Below, in pieces: positions 42,628 to 51,287 of a DNA stretch of 64,000 nucleotides. The DNA comes from DASSUC01 sp035649895 (GTDB lineage Bacteria > Actinomycetota > Actinomycetes > Mycobacteriales > Micromonosporaceae): assembly GCA_035649895.1 (NCBI GenBank), contig DASRIS010000118.1, positions 1 to 64,000 on the forward strand. The letters run 5' to 3'. Both the position numbers and the translations under genes were made by a program. The number at the start of each line of letters is the position of its first letter. Positions within the stretch are counted from its first letter, which is position 1. The notes under the pieces are model-generated. The model was not told where the DNA came from. It saw only the letters and a program-made list of their open reading frames with translations, and did no database searches.

Positions 42628-44412
42628 TCAGCGGGCGATCTCGGTGACCCGCGACTCCCGTACCACCGTGACCCGGATCTGGCCCGGGTAGGTCAGCTCC
42701 TCCTCGATCTGCTTCGCCACATCCCGGGCGAGCACGGCCGCCGCAATGTCGTCGATGTCGTCTGGGCGGACCATCACCCGGATCTCGCGGCCGGCCTGCA
42801 TGGCGAAGACCTTCTCCACGCCGGTCTTGCCGGCGGCGATCTCCTCGATGCGCTCGAGCCGCTTCACGTACGCCTCAAGGCTCTCCCGGCGCGCCCCGGG
42901 GCGCCCGCCGGAGCAGGCGTCGGAGGCCTGCGTCAGCACCGCCTCGATGGTCTGCGGCGGCACCTCGTTGTGGTGCGCCTCGATGGCGTGTACGACGCTG
43001 TCGGCCTCGCCGAACTTGCGCGCCACATCGGCCCCGATGAGCGCGTGGCTGCCCTCCACCTCGTGGGTGAGCGCCTTGCCGATGTCGTGCAGGAACGCGC
43101 AGCGCTTCACCAGCTCGGGCTCCAGCCGCAGCTCGGCGGCCATGATACCGGCGATGTGCGCGGTCTCGATGAGGTGCTTGAGCACGTTCTGCCCGTAGCT
43201 GGTGCGGTAGCGCAGCCGGCCCAGCAGGGTCACCAGCTCCGGGTGGATCTCTGTGATGCCCACCTCCACCAGCGCGTCCTCGGCCGCCCGCTGGCACATG
43301 CGCTCCACGTCGTGGCGCGCCGCCTCGAAGACCTCCTCGATGCGGTGCGGGTGGATCCGGCCGTCCAGGACCAGCTTCTCCAGAGTGAGCCGGCCGATCT
43401 CCCGGCGGACCGGGTCGAAGCAGGATAGCAGGACCGCCTCGGGTGTGTCGTCGATGATCAGGTTCACCCCGGTCACCGACTCGAACGCCCGGATGTTGCG
43501 CCCCTCCCGGCCGATGATCCGGCCCTTCATCTCGTCCGACGGCAGATGCAGCACGCTGACCACGCTCTCGGCGGTCTGTTCGCTGGCCACCCGCTGGATC
43601 GCGTCCACCACGATGTGCCGGGCCCGCTGGTCCGCCGTGTTACGCGCATCCGCCTCGATGTCCCGGATGAGCAGCACCGCCTCGCGCTTCGCCTGGTTCT
43701 CGATGCACTCGACCAGCTCCGCCTTTGCCGCCTCGGCGGTGAGCCCGGCTACCCGCTCCAGCTCGCGCCGGTGCACCTCCTCCGCCTCCGCCAGTGCCGC
43801 CTCCCGGGCGGCCAGCATGCTATCGCGCGCGGCCAGCTCGCTCGCTGTGGCGTTGATCCGCCGGTCGCGCTCGGCCAGCCGCTCCGCCTCCTCGGCCAGC
43901 CGCCCCTCCCGCTCGTCGAGGCGCTGGTGCCGGCGCTCGGCGTCGGCCGCCTGCTCGCGCGCCGCCGTGGTCAGCGAGGCCAGCTCGCGCTCTCCGGCCC
44001 GGCGAGCCGTTGCGCGGGCCTGCTCGGCGTCCTGCCCGGCCTGGCGATGCGCCCGGTCGAGGACCGCCTCGGCCTCGGCGCGAGCCGCGTCGAGCACCCG
44101 CTGGGCCTCTGCCCGCGCGGCGCTCGCCTCGGCCTTCGCCGCCGCCGCCTCGGTGCGCGCGGTGGCCGCGACCGCCCGGGCGTCGTCAACGGCCCGCGTG
44201 GCCTCCTCGGCCGCGTTACGCAGCACCGCCAGCGACTGGTCGTGCTGCGCCCGCTCGGCCAGGGTCGCCGGGTCTTCGCCGACGGCACCGACTGCGGCCG
44301 GCCCGACGACCGACAACCGGCGCAGATAGACCACCCCAACTCCGATGGCGGTCGCGACGAGGACGGCCAGCAGAGTGACTACGGCTACCAGCACCCACTC
44401 CACCCCGGACAT
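42628..44412 (-). CDS. rny: ribonuclease Y
   Basis: Membrane-anchored endoribonuclease for mRNA turnover, 594 residues. An N-terminal helix (VEWVLVAVVTLLAVLVATAIGVGVV, shown in part by its first 20 residues) anchors it, followed by a ~200-residue Ala/Glu/Arg coiled coil, a KH domain (MKGRIIGREGRNIRAFE) and an HD domain (FLHDIGKA). The ATG at 44412 has a GGAGGA site; the in-frame extension to 44568 is unrelated sequence. Confidence 0.95.
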   Translation of the reverse strand: MSGVEWVLVAVVTLLAVLVATAIGVGVVYLRRLSVVGPAAVGAVGEDPATLAERAQHDQSLAVLRNAAEEATRAVDDARAVAATARTEAAAAKAEASAARAEAQRVLDAARAEAEAVLDRAHRQAGQDAEQARATARRAGERELASLTTAAREQAADAERRHQRLDEREGRLAEEAERLAERDRRINATASELAARDSMLAAREAALAEAEEVHRRELERVAGLTAEAAKAELVECIENQAKREAVLLIRDIEADARNTADQRARHIVVDAIQRVASEQTAESVVSVLHLPSDEMKGRIIGREGRNIRAFESVTGVNLIIDDTPEAVLLSCFDPVRREIGRLTLEKLVLDGRIHPHRIEEVFEAARHDVERMCQRAAEDALVEVGITEIHPELVTLLGRLRYRTSYGQNVLKHLIETAHIAGIMAAELRLEPELVKRCAFLHDIGKALTHEVEGSHALIGADVARKFGEADSVVHAIEAHHNEVPPQTIEAVLTQASDACSGGRPGARRESLEAYVKRLERIEEIAAGKTGVEKVFAMQAGREIRVMVRPDDIDDIAAAVLARDVAKQIEEELTYPGQIRVTVVRESRVTEIAR

Positions 44413-44794
44413 GCCGTCCTCCACACTCCGTGGCGCGGATGCGCCGCTCGGTGAGATGTCCAACCCCCGGGTAGTGCCTGAAGGTACGGCCCACCTGCGG
44501 TGTTCTGCGACACCGCCGGTAGCCGATGGGTGTGGGCGCGGTCGCCCCCGGTCGAGTCGGTAACCCATCGCGGCCGCGTCCCTCGCGCGGCCAACTGATG
44601 CCGTACTGTTACGTGAACTATATTGTGCGGTTTGCCCGCGGTGGTCGGACGTTCTCTTGTAGTAACGCCGAGGCTAGGGGCACCGGGCCGGTCCGGTCAA
44701 GGACTCATGATCGGGTACCAGCTGGGACGTACAGCACACAGGTCGGTCATTCCGCCCTTGACCTGCGACTCCATAGTGTGGACCGACTAACTAC
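44413..44794. other. 382-base spacer between recX and rny
   Basis: No gene is supported. The stretch near 44600-44630 is unusually AT-rich (AACTATATTGTGCGG) and is the likeliest place for the rny promoter on the minus strand, but no clear -35/-10 pair was settled. Confidence 0.5.
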
Positions 44795-45652
44795 TCACTG
44801 TGTCCAATTTTCTATATCGTCGGCCGGGCGGTCGCTCTCCTCCGCGGCAGTGGCGAGTGCCTCCACGTCGATCAGCTCGGCGAGCTCAGCCGTACGGGCG
44901 TCGGCGGCCAGCGCCTCCTGAACCACCCGGTACGCCAGCCCGGGTGGATAACCCTTGCGGGCGAGCATGCCGACCAGCCGGCGCAGCAGGACCCCGGGAT
45001 CGCCGGCCGGGAGGCTGCGCAACCGGCGCGCAACCAGCTGTCGAGCTGTCTCCTCCTCGGTCGAGCCATCGATCTCGGTCAACGCTTCGCCCACCGTGCC
45101 CGGGTCCACGCCGCGGCGGCGCAGCTCGCTGGCGAGCGCCCGCCGCGCCAGGCCCCTGCCGTGGTGCCGGCTGGTCACCCAGGCCCTGGCGTACGCCGCG
45201 TCGTCCACGATGCCGACCTCGTCGTAACGGTCCAGGACCTCTGCCGCGACGTCATCATCGATGCCTTCCCGCCGCAGGGCGGCGGCCAGCTCGGCCCGGG
45301 TGCGCGGGCGGTCGGCCAACAGGTCCAGGCAGATCTGCCGGGCCCGCTCGGCGGGGGGCGGCTGCGAGACCTCGGCCGGGGCCGGCCACATGGTCGGGTC
45401 GGCCGACCGGGTGGCCGACCCGCCCGGGCCAGGCGGCACGGCCGTCCCCGGCATCCGGCGCCGGCCCCCGCGCCGAGCCGAGCCGGAGCGCGGCGTGGAG
45501 TCGGGTATGGAGTCGCCAGCACCTGGCGCAGGGGCAGCACCGTCGTGCGTCGTTGAGCCCTCGTCGGCACGCCATGTGGACCTGGCGTCCGTCCTGGGTG
45601 GGGCAGCGTCCCACCCCCGCCCGGAGCGGGCGCCTCGTCGCCGTCCCGCCAT
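44795..45652 (-). CDS. recX: RecA regulatory protein RecX
   Basis: Modulates RecA filament growth. The 285 residues comprise a ~115-residue Arg/Pro/Ala-rich N-terminal extension followed by the RecX helical repeats (RARQICLDLLADRPRTRAEL, YDEVGIVDDAAYARAWV, GLARRALASELRRRGV). The ATG at 45652 lies seven bases after the recA stop, so the genes are co-transcribed. The start is uncertain because of the extension. Confidence 0.9.
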   Translation of the reverse strand: MAGRRRGARSGRGWDAAPPRTDARSTWRADEGSTTHDGAAPAPGAGDSIPDSTPRSGSARRGGRRRMPGTAVPPGPGGSATRSADPTMWPAPAEVSQPPPAERARQICLDLLADRPRTRAELAAALRREGIDDDVAAEVLDRYDEVGIVDDAAYARAWVTSRHHGRGLARRALASELRRRGVDPGTVGEALTEIDGSTEEETARQLVARRLRSLPAGDPGVLLRRLVGMLARKGYPPGLAYRVVQEALAADARTAELAELIDVEALATAAEESDRPADDIENWTQ

Positions 45653-45659
45653 GCTCTGG

Positions 45660-46706
45660 TCAGAAGTCGACCGGAGGCAGCGCCGGGCCGCCCGCCGCGT
45701 CACCAGCGTGGACGCCGACGCCCAGCTTCTCCAGGATCTTCTTCTCGATCTCGGCCGCGACGTCCGGGTTCTCCTTCAGGAAGTTACGCGCGTTCTCCTT
45801 GCCCTGGCCGAGTTGGTCACCGTCGTACGTATACCAGGCGCCGGACTTGCGGATGATGCTCTGCTCGACCCCCACGTCGATCAGCGAGCCCTCACGCGAG
45901 ATGCCCTTGCCATACATGATGTCGAACTCGGCCTGCTTGAACGGGCTGGAGACCTTGTTCTTCACCACCTTCACCCGGGTGCGGTTGCCCACCACGTCGG
46001 TGCCGTCCTTGAGGCTCTCGATGCGCCGGACGTCGAGGCGCACCGACGCGTAGAACTTCAGCGCCCGGCCCCCGGTGGTCGTCTCGGGGCTGCCGAACAT
46101 CACCCCGATCTTCTCCCGGAGCTGGTTGATGAAGATCGCCGTAGTGCCGGAGCTGTTGAGGGCACCAGTGATCTTGCGGAGCGCCTGGCTCATCAGACGG
46201 GCCTGAAGGCCGACATGGCTGTCGCCCATCTCGCCCTCGATCTCAGCGCGGGGCACCAGCGCCGCGACCGAGTCGATGACGATGAGATCCAGCGCGCCGG
46301 AGCGGACCAGCATGTCGGCGATCTCCAGCGCCTGCTCTCCGGTGTCGGGCTGGGAGACCAGGAGCGCGTCGGTGTCGACACCGACCGCTCGCGCGTACTC
46401 GGGGTCGAGCGCGTGCTCAGCGTCGATGAAGGCGGCGATGCCTCCGGACGCTTGCGCGTTGGCGATCGCGTGCAAGGCCAGGCTCGTCTTGCCGCTCGCC
46501 TCAGGGCCGTAGATCTCCACGATCCGGCCGCGTGGCAACCCCCCGATGCCGAGTGCGACGTCGAGCGCGATCGACCCGGTAGGGATGATCGCCATGGGGG
46601 TGGCCGGTCGCTCCCCGAGCCGCATCACCGACCCCTTGCCGAACTGCTTCTCGATCTGCGCGAGCGCGAGGCCCAGTGCCTTCTCGCGGTCAGGCGCTGC
46701 TGCCAT
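45660..46706 (-). CDS. recA: recombinase RecA
   Basis: Homologous recombination and SOS co-protease, 348 residues, the normal length. Walker A GPEASGKTS, Walker B LIVIDSVAALVP, loop L1/L2 region and FINQLREKIGVMFG are intact. The ATG at 46706 (MAAAPDREKALGLAL) has AGGGGTGG upstream and matches family N-termini; an in-frame ATG at 46766 would add 20 unconserved residues. recX follows immediately. Confidence 0.97.
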   Translation of the reverse strand: MAAAPDREKALGLALAQIEKQFGKGSVMRLGERPATPMAIIPTGSIALDVALGIGGLPRGRIVEIYGPEASGKTSLALHAIANAQASGGIAAFIDAEHALDPEYARAVGVDTDALLVSQPDTGEQALEIADMLVRSGALDLIVIDSVAALVPRAEIEGEMGDSHVGLQARLMSQALRKITGALNSSGTTAIFINQLREKIGVMFGSPETTTGGRALKFYASVRLDVRRIESLKDGTDVVGNRTRVKVVKNKVSSPFKQAEFDIMYGKGISREGSLIDVGVEQSIIRKSGAWYTYDGDQLGQGKENARNFLKENPDVAAEIEKKILEKLGVGVHAGDAAGGPALPPVDF

Positions 46707-46852
46707 TGCTGCCACCCCTGTATTCGCGGTCTTCGCGGGCGTCTTCCCGGATGAGCTTTTCGTCACGCGGTCACGCTAGGCGCTGGGTGCGACAGAAAAC
46801 AGCCGCCGTGCCTAGCTTGTGGACGAGAACTACCCGTTCCTGTGGACAATAC

Positions 46853-46868
46853 CCGTACACCTGTACGA
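46853..46868. promoter_or_regulatory. LexA-box-like palindrome upstream of recA
   Basis: Reading the minus strand, TCGTACAGGTGTACGG resembles the LexA box (TCGAAC-N4-GTTCGA) with A-to-T changes that are symmetric in the two arms, as in box 2 near lexA. It lies about 147 bases upstream of the recA start. A GAAC-N5-GTTC sequence at 46827-46839 has the wrong spacing. Confidence 0.5.
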
Positions 46869-46910
46869 TGCCACACGCGACACGCCGGAGGGACTCGGCT
46901 GTGTGGCCCA

Positions 46911-47042
46911 AGCTGCGGGCTCAAGCTGCGGGCTCAAGATGCAGGCCCGAGCTGTGGGCTGGAGCTGCGAGGCGAGAGCGCGACCGGGCGGCCGCGACGG
47001 GGGGCGCGAGACCGCGACGGGGGACGAGACCGCGACGGGGCG
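46911..47042. repeat. noncoding tandem repeats between recA and the DUF3046 gene
   Basis: Five 13-base units (AGCTGCGGGCTCA type) fill 46911-46975, the first two identical. They are followed by 18-base units (CGAGACCGCGACGGGGGA type) at 47007-47042. This accounts for most of the 338-base spacer 46707-47044, which otherwise holds only the recA promoter region. Confidence 0.9.
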
Positions 47043-47044
47043 GC

Positions 47045-47245
47045 CTACCGCAGCCGGGGTGGCACGCGCTCCGGGTAGGCCGCGCAGACCGCCCGCCACA
47101 CCACGACGGTGTCCTCTCCGTCCCGCAGCGCCTGGGCGATCGTGCGCCCGCCTAGCTGGGGTAGCACCTGGTCAGCAGCGATGCTGGCCGCGTAGCCTCG
47201 CCCGAACGCCTGCTCCAGGCGAGTCCAGAAGTCGGTCAACCGCAC
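47045..47245 (-). CDS. DUF3046 family protein
   Basis: A 66-residue protein: MRLTDFWTRLEQAFG...VLPQLGGRTIAQAL and VWRAVCAAY match the DUF3046 pattern. The GTG at 47245 starts at the conserved MRLTDFW. Encoded directly upstream of recA in many actinobacteria; function unknown. It follows the MFS gene by four bases. Confidence 0.9.
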   Translation of the reverse strand: MRLTDFWTRLEQAFGRGYAASIAADQVLPQLGGRTIAQALRDGEDTVVVWRAVCAAYPERVPPRLR

Positions 47246-47249
47246 CGGC

Positions 47250-48581
47250 TCATCCTGCCCCACCCCCGGCCCGCCAGCGCAGCGCCACCACCACCAGCGG
47301 CCCGGTGGCGAGCGCAGCGAGCAGCGTGAGCGCCGGGTACCCGGCCCACTGCACAACGACCCCGGACAGCGCGCCGGCCAACGCTCCCGCCAACCCCATC
47401 ACCAGGTCGGACAGGCCCTGCACGGCGGGGCGTACGGCCCCGGCCACCGACTCGCTCAACAGGGTGGAGCCGGCCACCATGGTCCCGGACCAGCCCAGGC
47501 CCAGCAGGGCGAGGCCGGCCGAGAGCCGCACCGTGTCGTGACCGGCGGTGCCCGCGACCAGGCAGGCGACCAGCAGCAGCCCGAGCCCGCCGAGCACCAC
47601 GGCACGCCGCCCGAGCCGGTCGGCGAGCCACCCGACAACCGGTGAGAGCGCATACATGCCGGCGATGTGCACGCTGATCACCACCCCGACGATGCGCAGC
47701 ACGTCCGCCGAGTCGTGAGAATGTCCGATGTGGACAGGCGTCATGGACATCACGCCGACCATGACCAGGTGCCCCACCGCCACCGCGGCGAGGCCGAACC
47801 GGGCGGCCGGGCGCTCTCCCACCAGCCGCAGGGCCGCGGCCATGCCGGCCGGCGCAGCCCCAGACCCAGCCACACCGGCCGGCGCCGCGGCGGGGCCGGC
47901 GTGCGCCGGCCAGTCCTGCGCCCGTCCCGCAGCCAGCTCCGCAGCGCGGCTCAGCAGCAACGGGTCAGGGCGCAGCAGGACCAGCAGGACGGCCCCCGCG
48001 AACGTGAACGCGACGGCGCTGAACACGAACGGGCCGGCCAGCTCCGGCAGGTCGAGCGGCCGGACCGCGGCGTCGGCCGGGGCGACCAGGTTCGGCCCGG
48101 CAACGGCACCGACCGTGGTAGCCCAGACGACCAGGGACAGGTGCCGTGCCCGCCGTCCCGGCTCCGCCAGGTCCACGGCCGTGTACCGGGCCTGGAGGTT
48201 GGCCGCCGTCCCCCCGCCGAAGAGGAGCATGCCGGCGAAGAGCAGCGGCACCGAGCGGGTCACCGCAGCCGCCACGACCACCAGCGCGCCCGCGCCGCCG
48301 ATGCCGTACGCGACGGCGAGGCCCGGCCGGCGTCCCCGCGCCCGCGTGAGCCGGGTGACCGGCACCGCGAGCAGGGCGGCACCGACGACCGCGGCGCTGA
48401 AGGCCAGGCCGGACACGCCCGCGCCGCCCAGCCCGGCGCCGAGCAGGGCGGCGACGGAGATACCGATGGCCACACCCACGCCGCCGATGATCTGGGTGCA
48501 GAAAAGGATCGACAAGGTACGCCGCTGGGCCGCGGCCACCTGGGCGGGTGACGGCGCGACTACCGGCGGCGCAGAGGTCAT
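47250..48581 (-). CDS. MFS transporter
   Basis: A 443-residue major-facilitator protein with 12 predicted membrane helices. The signature-like stretch VTRLTRARGRRPGLAVAYG lies between helices 2 and 3. A central Ala/Pro/Gly-rich cytoplasmic loop (PAHAGPAAAPAGVAG) separates the two halves. Substrate unknown. It is translated towards DUF3046 with a four-base gap. Confidence 0.88.
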   Translation of the reverse strand: MTSAPPVVAPSPAQVAAAQRRTLSILFCTQIIGGVGVAIGISVAALLGAGLGGAGVSGLAFSAAVVGAALLAVPVTRLTRARGRRPGLAVAYGIGGAGALVVVAAAVTRSVPLLFAGMLLFGGGTAANLQARYTAVDLAEPGRRARHLSLVVWATTVGAVAGPNLVAPADAAVRPLDLPELAGPFVFSAVAFTFAGAVLLVLLRPDPLLLSRAAELAAGRAQDWPAHAGPAAAPAGVAGSGAAPAGMAAALRLVGERPAARFGLAAVAVGHLVMVGVMSMTPVHIGHSHDSADVLRIVGVVISVHIAGMYALSPVVGWLADRLGRRAVVLGGLGLLLVACLVAGTAGHDTVRLSAGLALLGLGWSGTMVAGSTLLSESVAGAVRPAVQGLSDLVMGLAGALAGALSGVVVQWAGYPALTLLAALATGPLVVVALRWRAGGGAG

Positions 48582-48638
48582 CGAGCTCCCGTACAGGTGA
48601 AAGGTGCGCGCTGGCGGCAGGTCGGGCGTGGCCGCAGG

Positions 48639-49781
48639 CTACAGGCCCAGTCCCCGTCCGACGATCTCCTTCATGATCTCGGTCGTGCCGCCGTAGATCG
48701 TCTGGACCCGGCTGTTGAGCCAGGCCTTGGCGACCGGGTACTCAAGCATGTAGCCGTACCCACCGTGCATCTGCAGGCACCGGTCGGCCACCTTGTTCTG
48801 CAGCTCGGTGGTCCACCACTTGGCCTTGGCCGCGTCGGTCACCGACAGCCGGCCGGCGTTGAACTCGGCCACGCAGTGGTTGAGGAACGTGCGGGCGATG
48901 GTCACCTCGGTGTCCAGCTCCGCCAGCACGAACCGGTTGTGCTGGAACTTGCCGATCGGCCGCCCGAAGGCCTCCCGGGTGCGGGCGTACTCCAGCGTCA
49001 GGTCCAGGATCCGCTCGGCCGCGGCGACCGCGGCCACCGCGATGCTGAGCCGCTCCCGCGGCAGGTTGCCCATCAGGTGGTAGAAGCCGTGGTTCTCGGT
49101 GCCGATCAGGTTGGTCGCCGGCACCCGGCAGTCGTCGAAGAAGAGCTCCGCGGTGTCGTTGGCCTTGAGCCCGATCTTCGCCAGCCGCCGCCCCCGGCTG
49201 AAGCCCGGCGCGCCGCGCTCCACGGCGACCAGGCTCACGCCGTGCGCACCCTGGTCGGGCGCTGTCTTCGCGACCACGACGACGAGGTCGGCCTGCTCGC
49301 CGTTGGTGATGAACGTCTTCTGGCCGTTGAGCACGTACTCGTCGCCGTCGCGCACCGCGCTGGTACGCACGCCGGCCAGGTCGCTGCCGGCCCCGGGCTC
49401 GCTCATCGCGATCGCGGTGACCATGTCGCCGCTGCAGAAGCGGGGCAGCCAGCGCTGCTTCTGCTCCGGCGTGCCCAGCTCGGTCAGGTACGGCGCCACC
49501 ACGTCGTTGTGCAGCCCGAACCCCAGGCCCGACACACCGACCGCGACGATCTCCTCCACCAGCACCGCGTTGAACCGGAAGTCGCGCTGGCCACCGCCGC
49601 CGTACTCCTCGTCGACGTCCATGCCGAGCAGGCCGGCCTTGCCGGCCTTGCGCCACACCTCGCGGTCGACGATGCCGGCCACCTCCCACTCGTCGTGGTA
49701 CGGCGCGGCCTCCCGCTTGAGAAAGTCCCGGCAGAGGGCGCGGAACTCCTCGTGAACCGGCTCATAGAGGTGCTGTTCCAT
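48639..49781 (-). CDS. acyl-CoA dehydrogenase (long-chain type)
   Basis: A 380-residue acyl-CoA dehydrogenase with AMSEPGAGSDLAGV, YVLNGQKTFITNG and a C-terminal YGGTTEIMKEIVGR. The Gly-Gly at the position where medium-chain enzymes have the catalytic Glu is typical of long-chain/isovaleryl types that use a glutamate elsewhere. The ATG is at 49781. It is not linked to the cluster dehydrogenase and is probably a fatty-acid degradation gene. Confidence 0.92.
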   Translation of the reverse strand: MEQHLYEPVHEEFRALCRDFLKREAAPYHDEWEVAGIVDREVWRKAGKAGLLGMDVDEEYGGGGQRDFRFNAVLVEEIVAVGVSGLGFGLHNDVVAPYLTELGTPEQKQRWLPRFCSGDMVTAIAMSEPGAGSDLAGVRTSAVRDGDEYVLNGQKTFITNGEQADLVVVVAKTAPDQGAHGVSLVAVERGAPGFSRGRRLAKIGLKANDTAELFFDDCRVPATNLIGTENHGFYHLMGNLPRERLSIAVAAVAAAERILDLTLEYARTREAFGRPIGKFQHNRFVLAELDTEVTIARTFLNHCVAEFNAGRLSVTDAAKAKWWTTELQNKVADRCLQMHGGYGYMLEYPVAKAWLNSRVQTIYGGTTEIMKEIVGRGLGL

Positions 49782-49933
49782 GCGGGAAGTCTGCCACCGA
49801 AGCGGCTGCGGCGTTACCGCCAGACCGGACAGATCGGGTGACCGGCCGGGTCCGCGTACAACCGGAACCGCCCTCCCCGCCGGGGAGCCGGCGGGCGCCC
49901 GGGGCGAGGACGGCGGGCCCGGCCGCAGCGGCC

Positions 49934-50623
49934 CTACGTCCAGGTGACCGTCACCCGCCCCGACATCGTGGTGACCTCGGCCGTCGCCGACCTGAACGCG
50001 GTGCCGGTGAGCACCGGCCGGAAGATCCGCTTCAGCGCCACGCTCCCGGCTCCCGGGGCTGCGCCGGTCACGTCGATGTTGCCGTACGCCCCGTTGTCGG
50101 GCTGCTCGCCGTGCTCGTTGGAGCCCTGGGCGCTGCTCGTGCTGACGACCACCGCAGCCCCACCGCCCGGCGGGTAGGTCACCGTGACCGCCGTGCTCCG
50201 CGGGACCTGCGCGTTCGGGGCCGGCGAGGTCAGCGTCGGCCGGGCGGGCGCCGGGACGTCGACCGCGACCGTCGTGCCCCCGTGCTGGTAGGTGAAGTGG
50301 TACAGCTGGCCGGGGGCGCGCAGCGGGACGCGCTCGGCGTACGCGTTGCCGAGCAGGGCGTTCTGCGTCAGGCTGACGCCGTCGCAGGTGGCGATGTTGG
50401 TGCCCACGTTGGCCGCCTGGCCGCCGGACAGGAACTGCATCCCGACGATGACCTTCCCATCGGTCGGGTTCGGCTCGAGGTCAAGGATGATGATCTTGAG
50501 GTCCAGCGCGCCCGGTGAGGTGTCGGACGGCGTCGCCGGCTCGCACGAGCCGCCGGACACCACGATGAGCGCGACAGAAACCGCCACGATGCGCCCAAGA
50601 GCTCGTCGATCCACTGCGTCCAC
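49934..50623 (-). CDS. probable lipoprotein of unknown function
   Basis: A 229-residue protein with a signal peptide (IVAVSVALIVVSGGSC) ending in a lipobox-like GGSC. The body is beta-rich with Ig-like strand spacing (PTLTSPAPNAQVPRSTAVTV, GRVTVTW). The start is GTG 50623; the ribosome site is poor. No family recognised. Confidence 0.7.
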   Translation of the reverse strand: MDAVDRRALGRIVAVSVALIVVSGGSCEPATPSDTSPGALDLKIIILDLEPNPTDGKVIVGMQFLSGGQAANVGTNIATCDGVSLTQNALLGNAYAERVPLRAPGQLYHFTYQHGGTTVAVDVPAPARPTLTSPAPNAQVPRSTAVTVTYPPGGGAAVVVSTSSAQGSNEHGEQPDNGAYGNIDVTGAAPGAGSVALKRIFRPVLTGTAFRSATAEVTTMSGRVTVTWT

Positions 50624-50733
50624 CCCCAGAAGGTGGCCCAGCCTGCCGGGCCACTGGTGGCAACATAACGATCGGCTGCTCCCGCCGGTGTCGGCCAGCC
50701 AGGGCCCTGCCGTCGGATCGCTGACTGGAGAGG

Positions 50734-51210
50734 TCAGCCGTGACCGCCCAGCGCCAGCTCAACGGCCCGGTCCGGGTCGGTGGCGTGCACGATGCCCGGC
50801 ACCGGGGCCCCGTCGCGGTCGACCAGCCGCCAGCCGTCCAGCCATACCACCGGCACCCCGCCCCGCCGCATGGCGAGGGCGACCTCGCTCAGGGTGCCCC
50901 AGGATCCGCCCACCGCGACCACCGCGTCGGCGCTCCACACGATGACCGCGTTGCGGGCCTGGCCCAGCTGGGTGACCACAGCCACCGAGAGGTCGGGCGA
51001 GGCACCTTCCCTGGTCGCGCCGGGCAGGACCCCGACCACCAGCCCGCCGACGGAGCGCGCTCCCGCGGCAGCCGCGGCCATCACGCCGGTGCCGCCGCCG
51101 CACACCACCACCGCGCCCCGCTGGGCGAGGAGCCGACCGACCTGGTACGCGGCGACCGCCTCCGGCTCGGTGCAGCTGGCCGGCCCGCAGACCGCGACCT
51201 GCACCGCCAC
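50734..51210 (-). CDS. LOG/TIGR00725-like nucleotide-binding protein
   Basis: A 158-residue Rossmann-like protein of the lysine-decarboxylase-like/LOG superfamily: GGGTGVMAAAAAGA near the N-terminus and VGGSWGTLSEVALA, the PGGxGT-type motif. Classical LOG enzymes release cytokinin bases from nucleotides; this subgroup is uncharacterised. The GTG at 51210 has GGAGAGGAG upstream. Confidence 0.85.
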   Translation of the reverse strand: MAVQVAVCGPASCTEPEAVAAYQVGRLLAQRGAVVVCGGGTGVMAAAAAGARSVGGLVVGVLPGATREGASPDLSVAVVTQLGQARNAVIVWSADAVVAVGGSWGTLSEVALAMRRGGVPVVWLDGWRLVDRDGAPVPGIVHATDPDRAVELALGGHG

Positions 51211-51287
51211 GCCAGGCTCCTCTCCCAGCCGCCGGCGTCCCTCCGGCCCGGGCCGCCGCAGCCTACCGGCGACCCGGGCCGGCGGGC

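Noticed and set aside
46827..46839. GAAC-N5-GTTC near recA as the SOS box
   Set aside because: The spacer is five bases instead of four, and the palindrome at 46853-46868 has the correct spacing.
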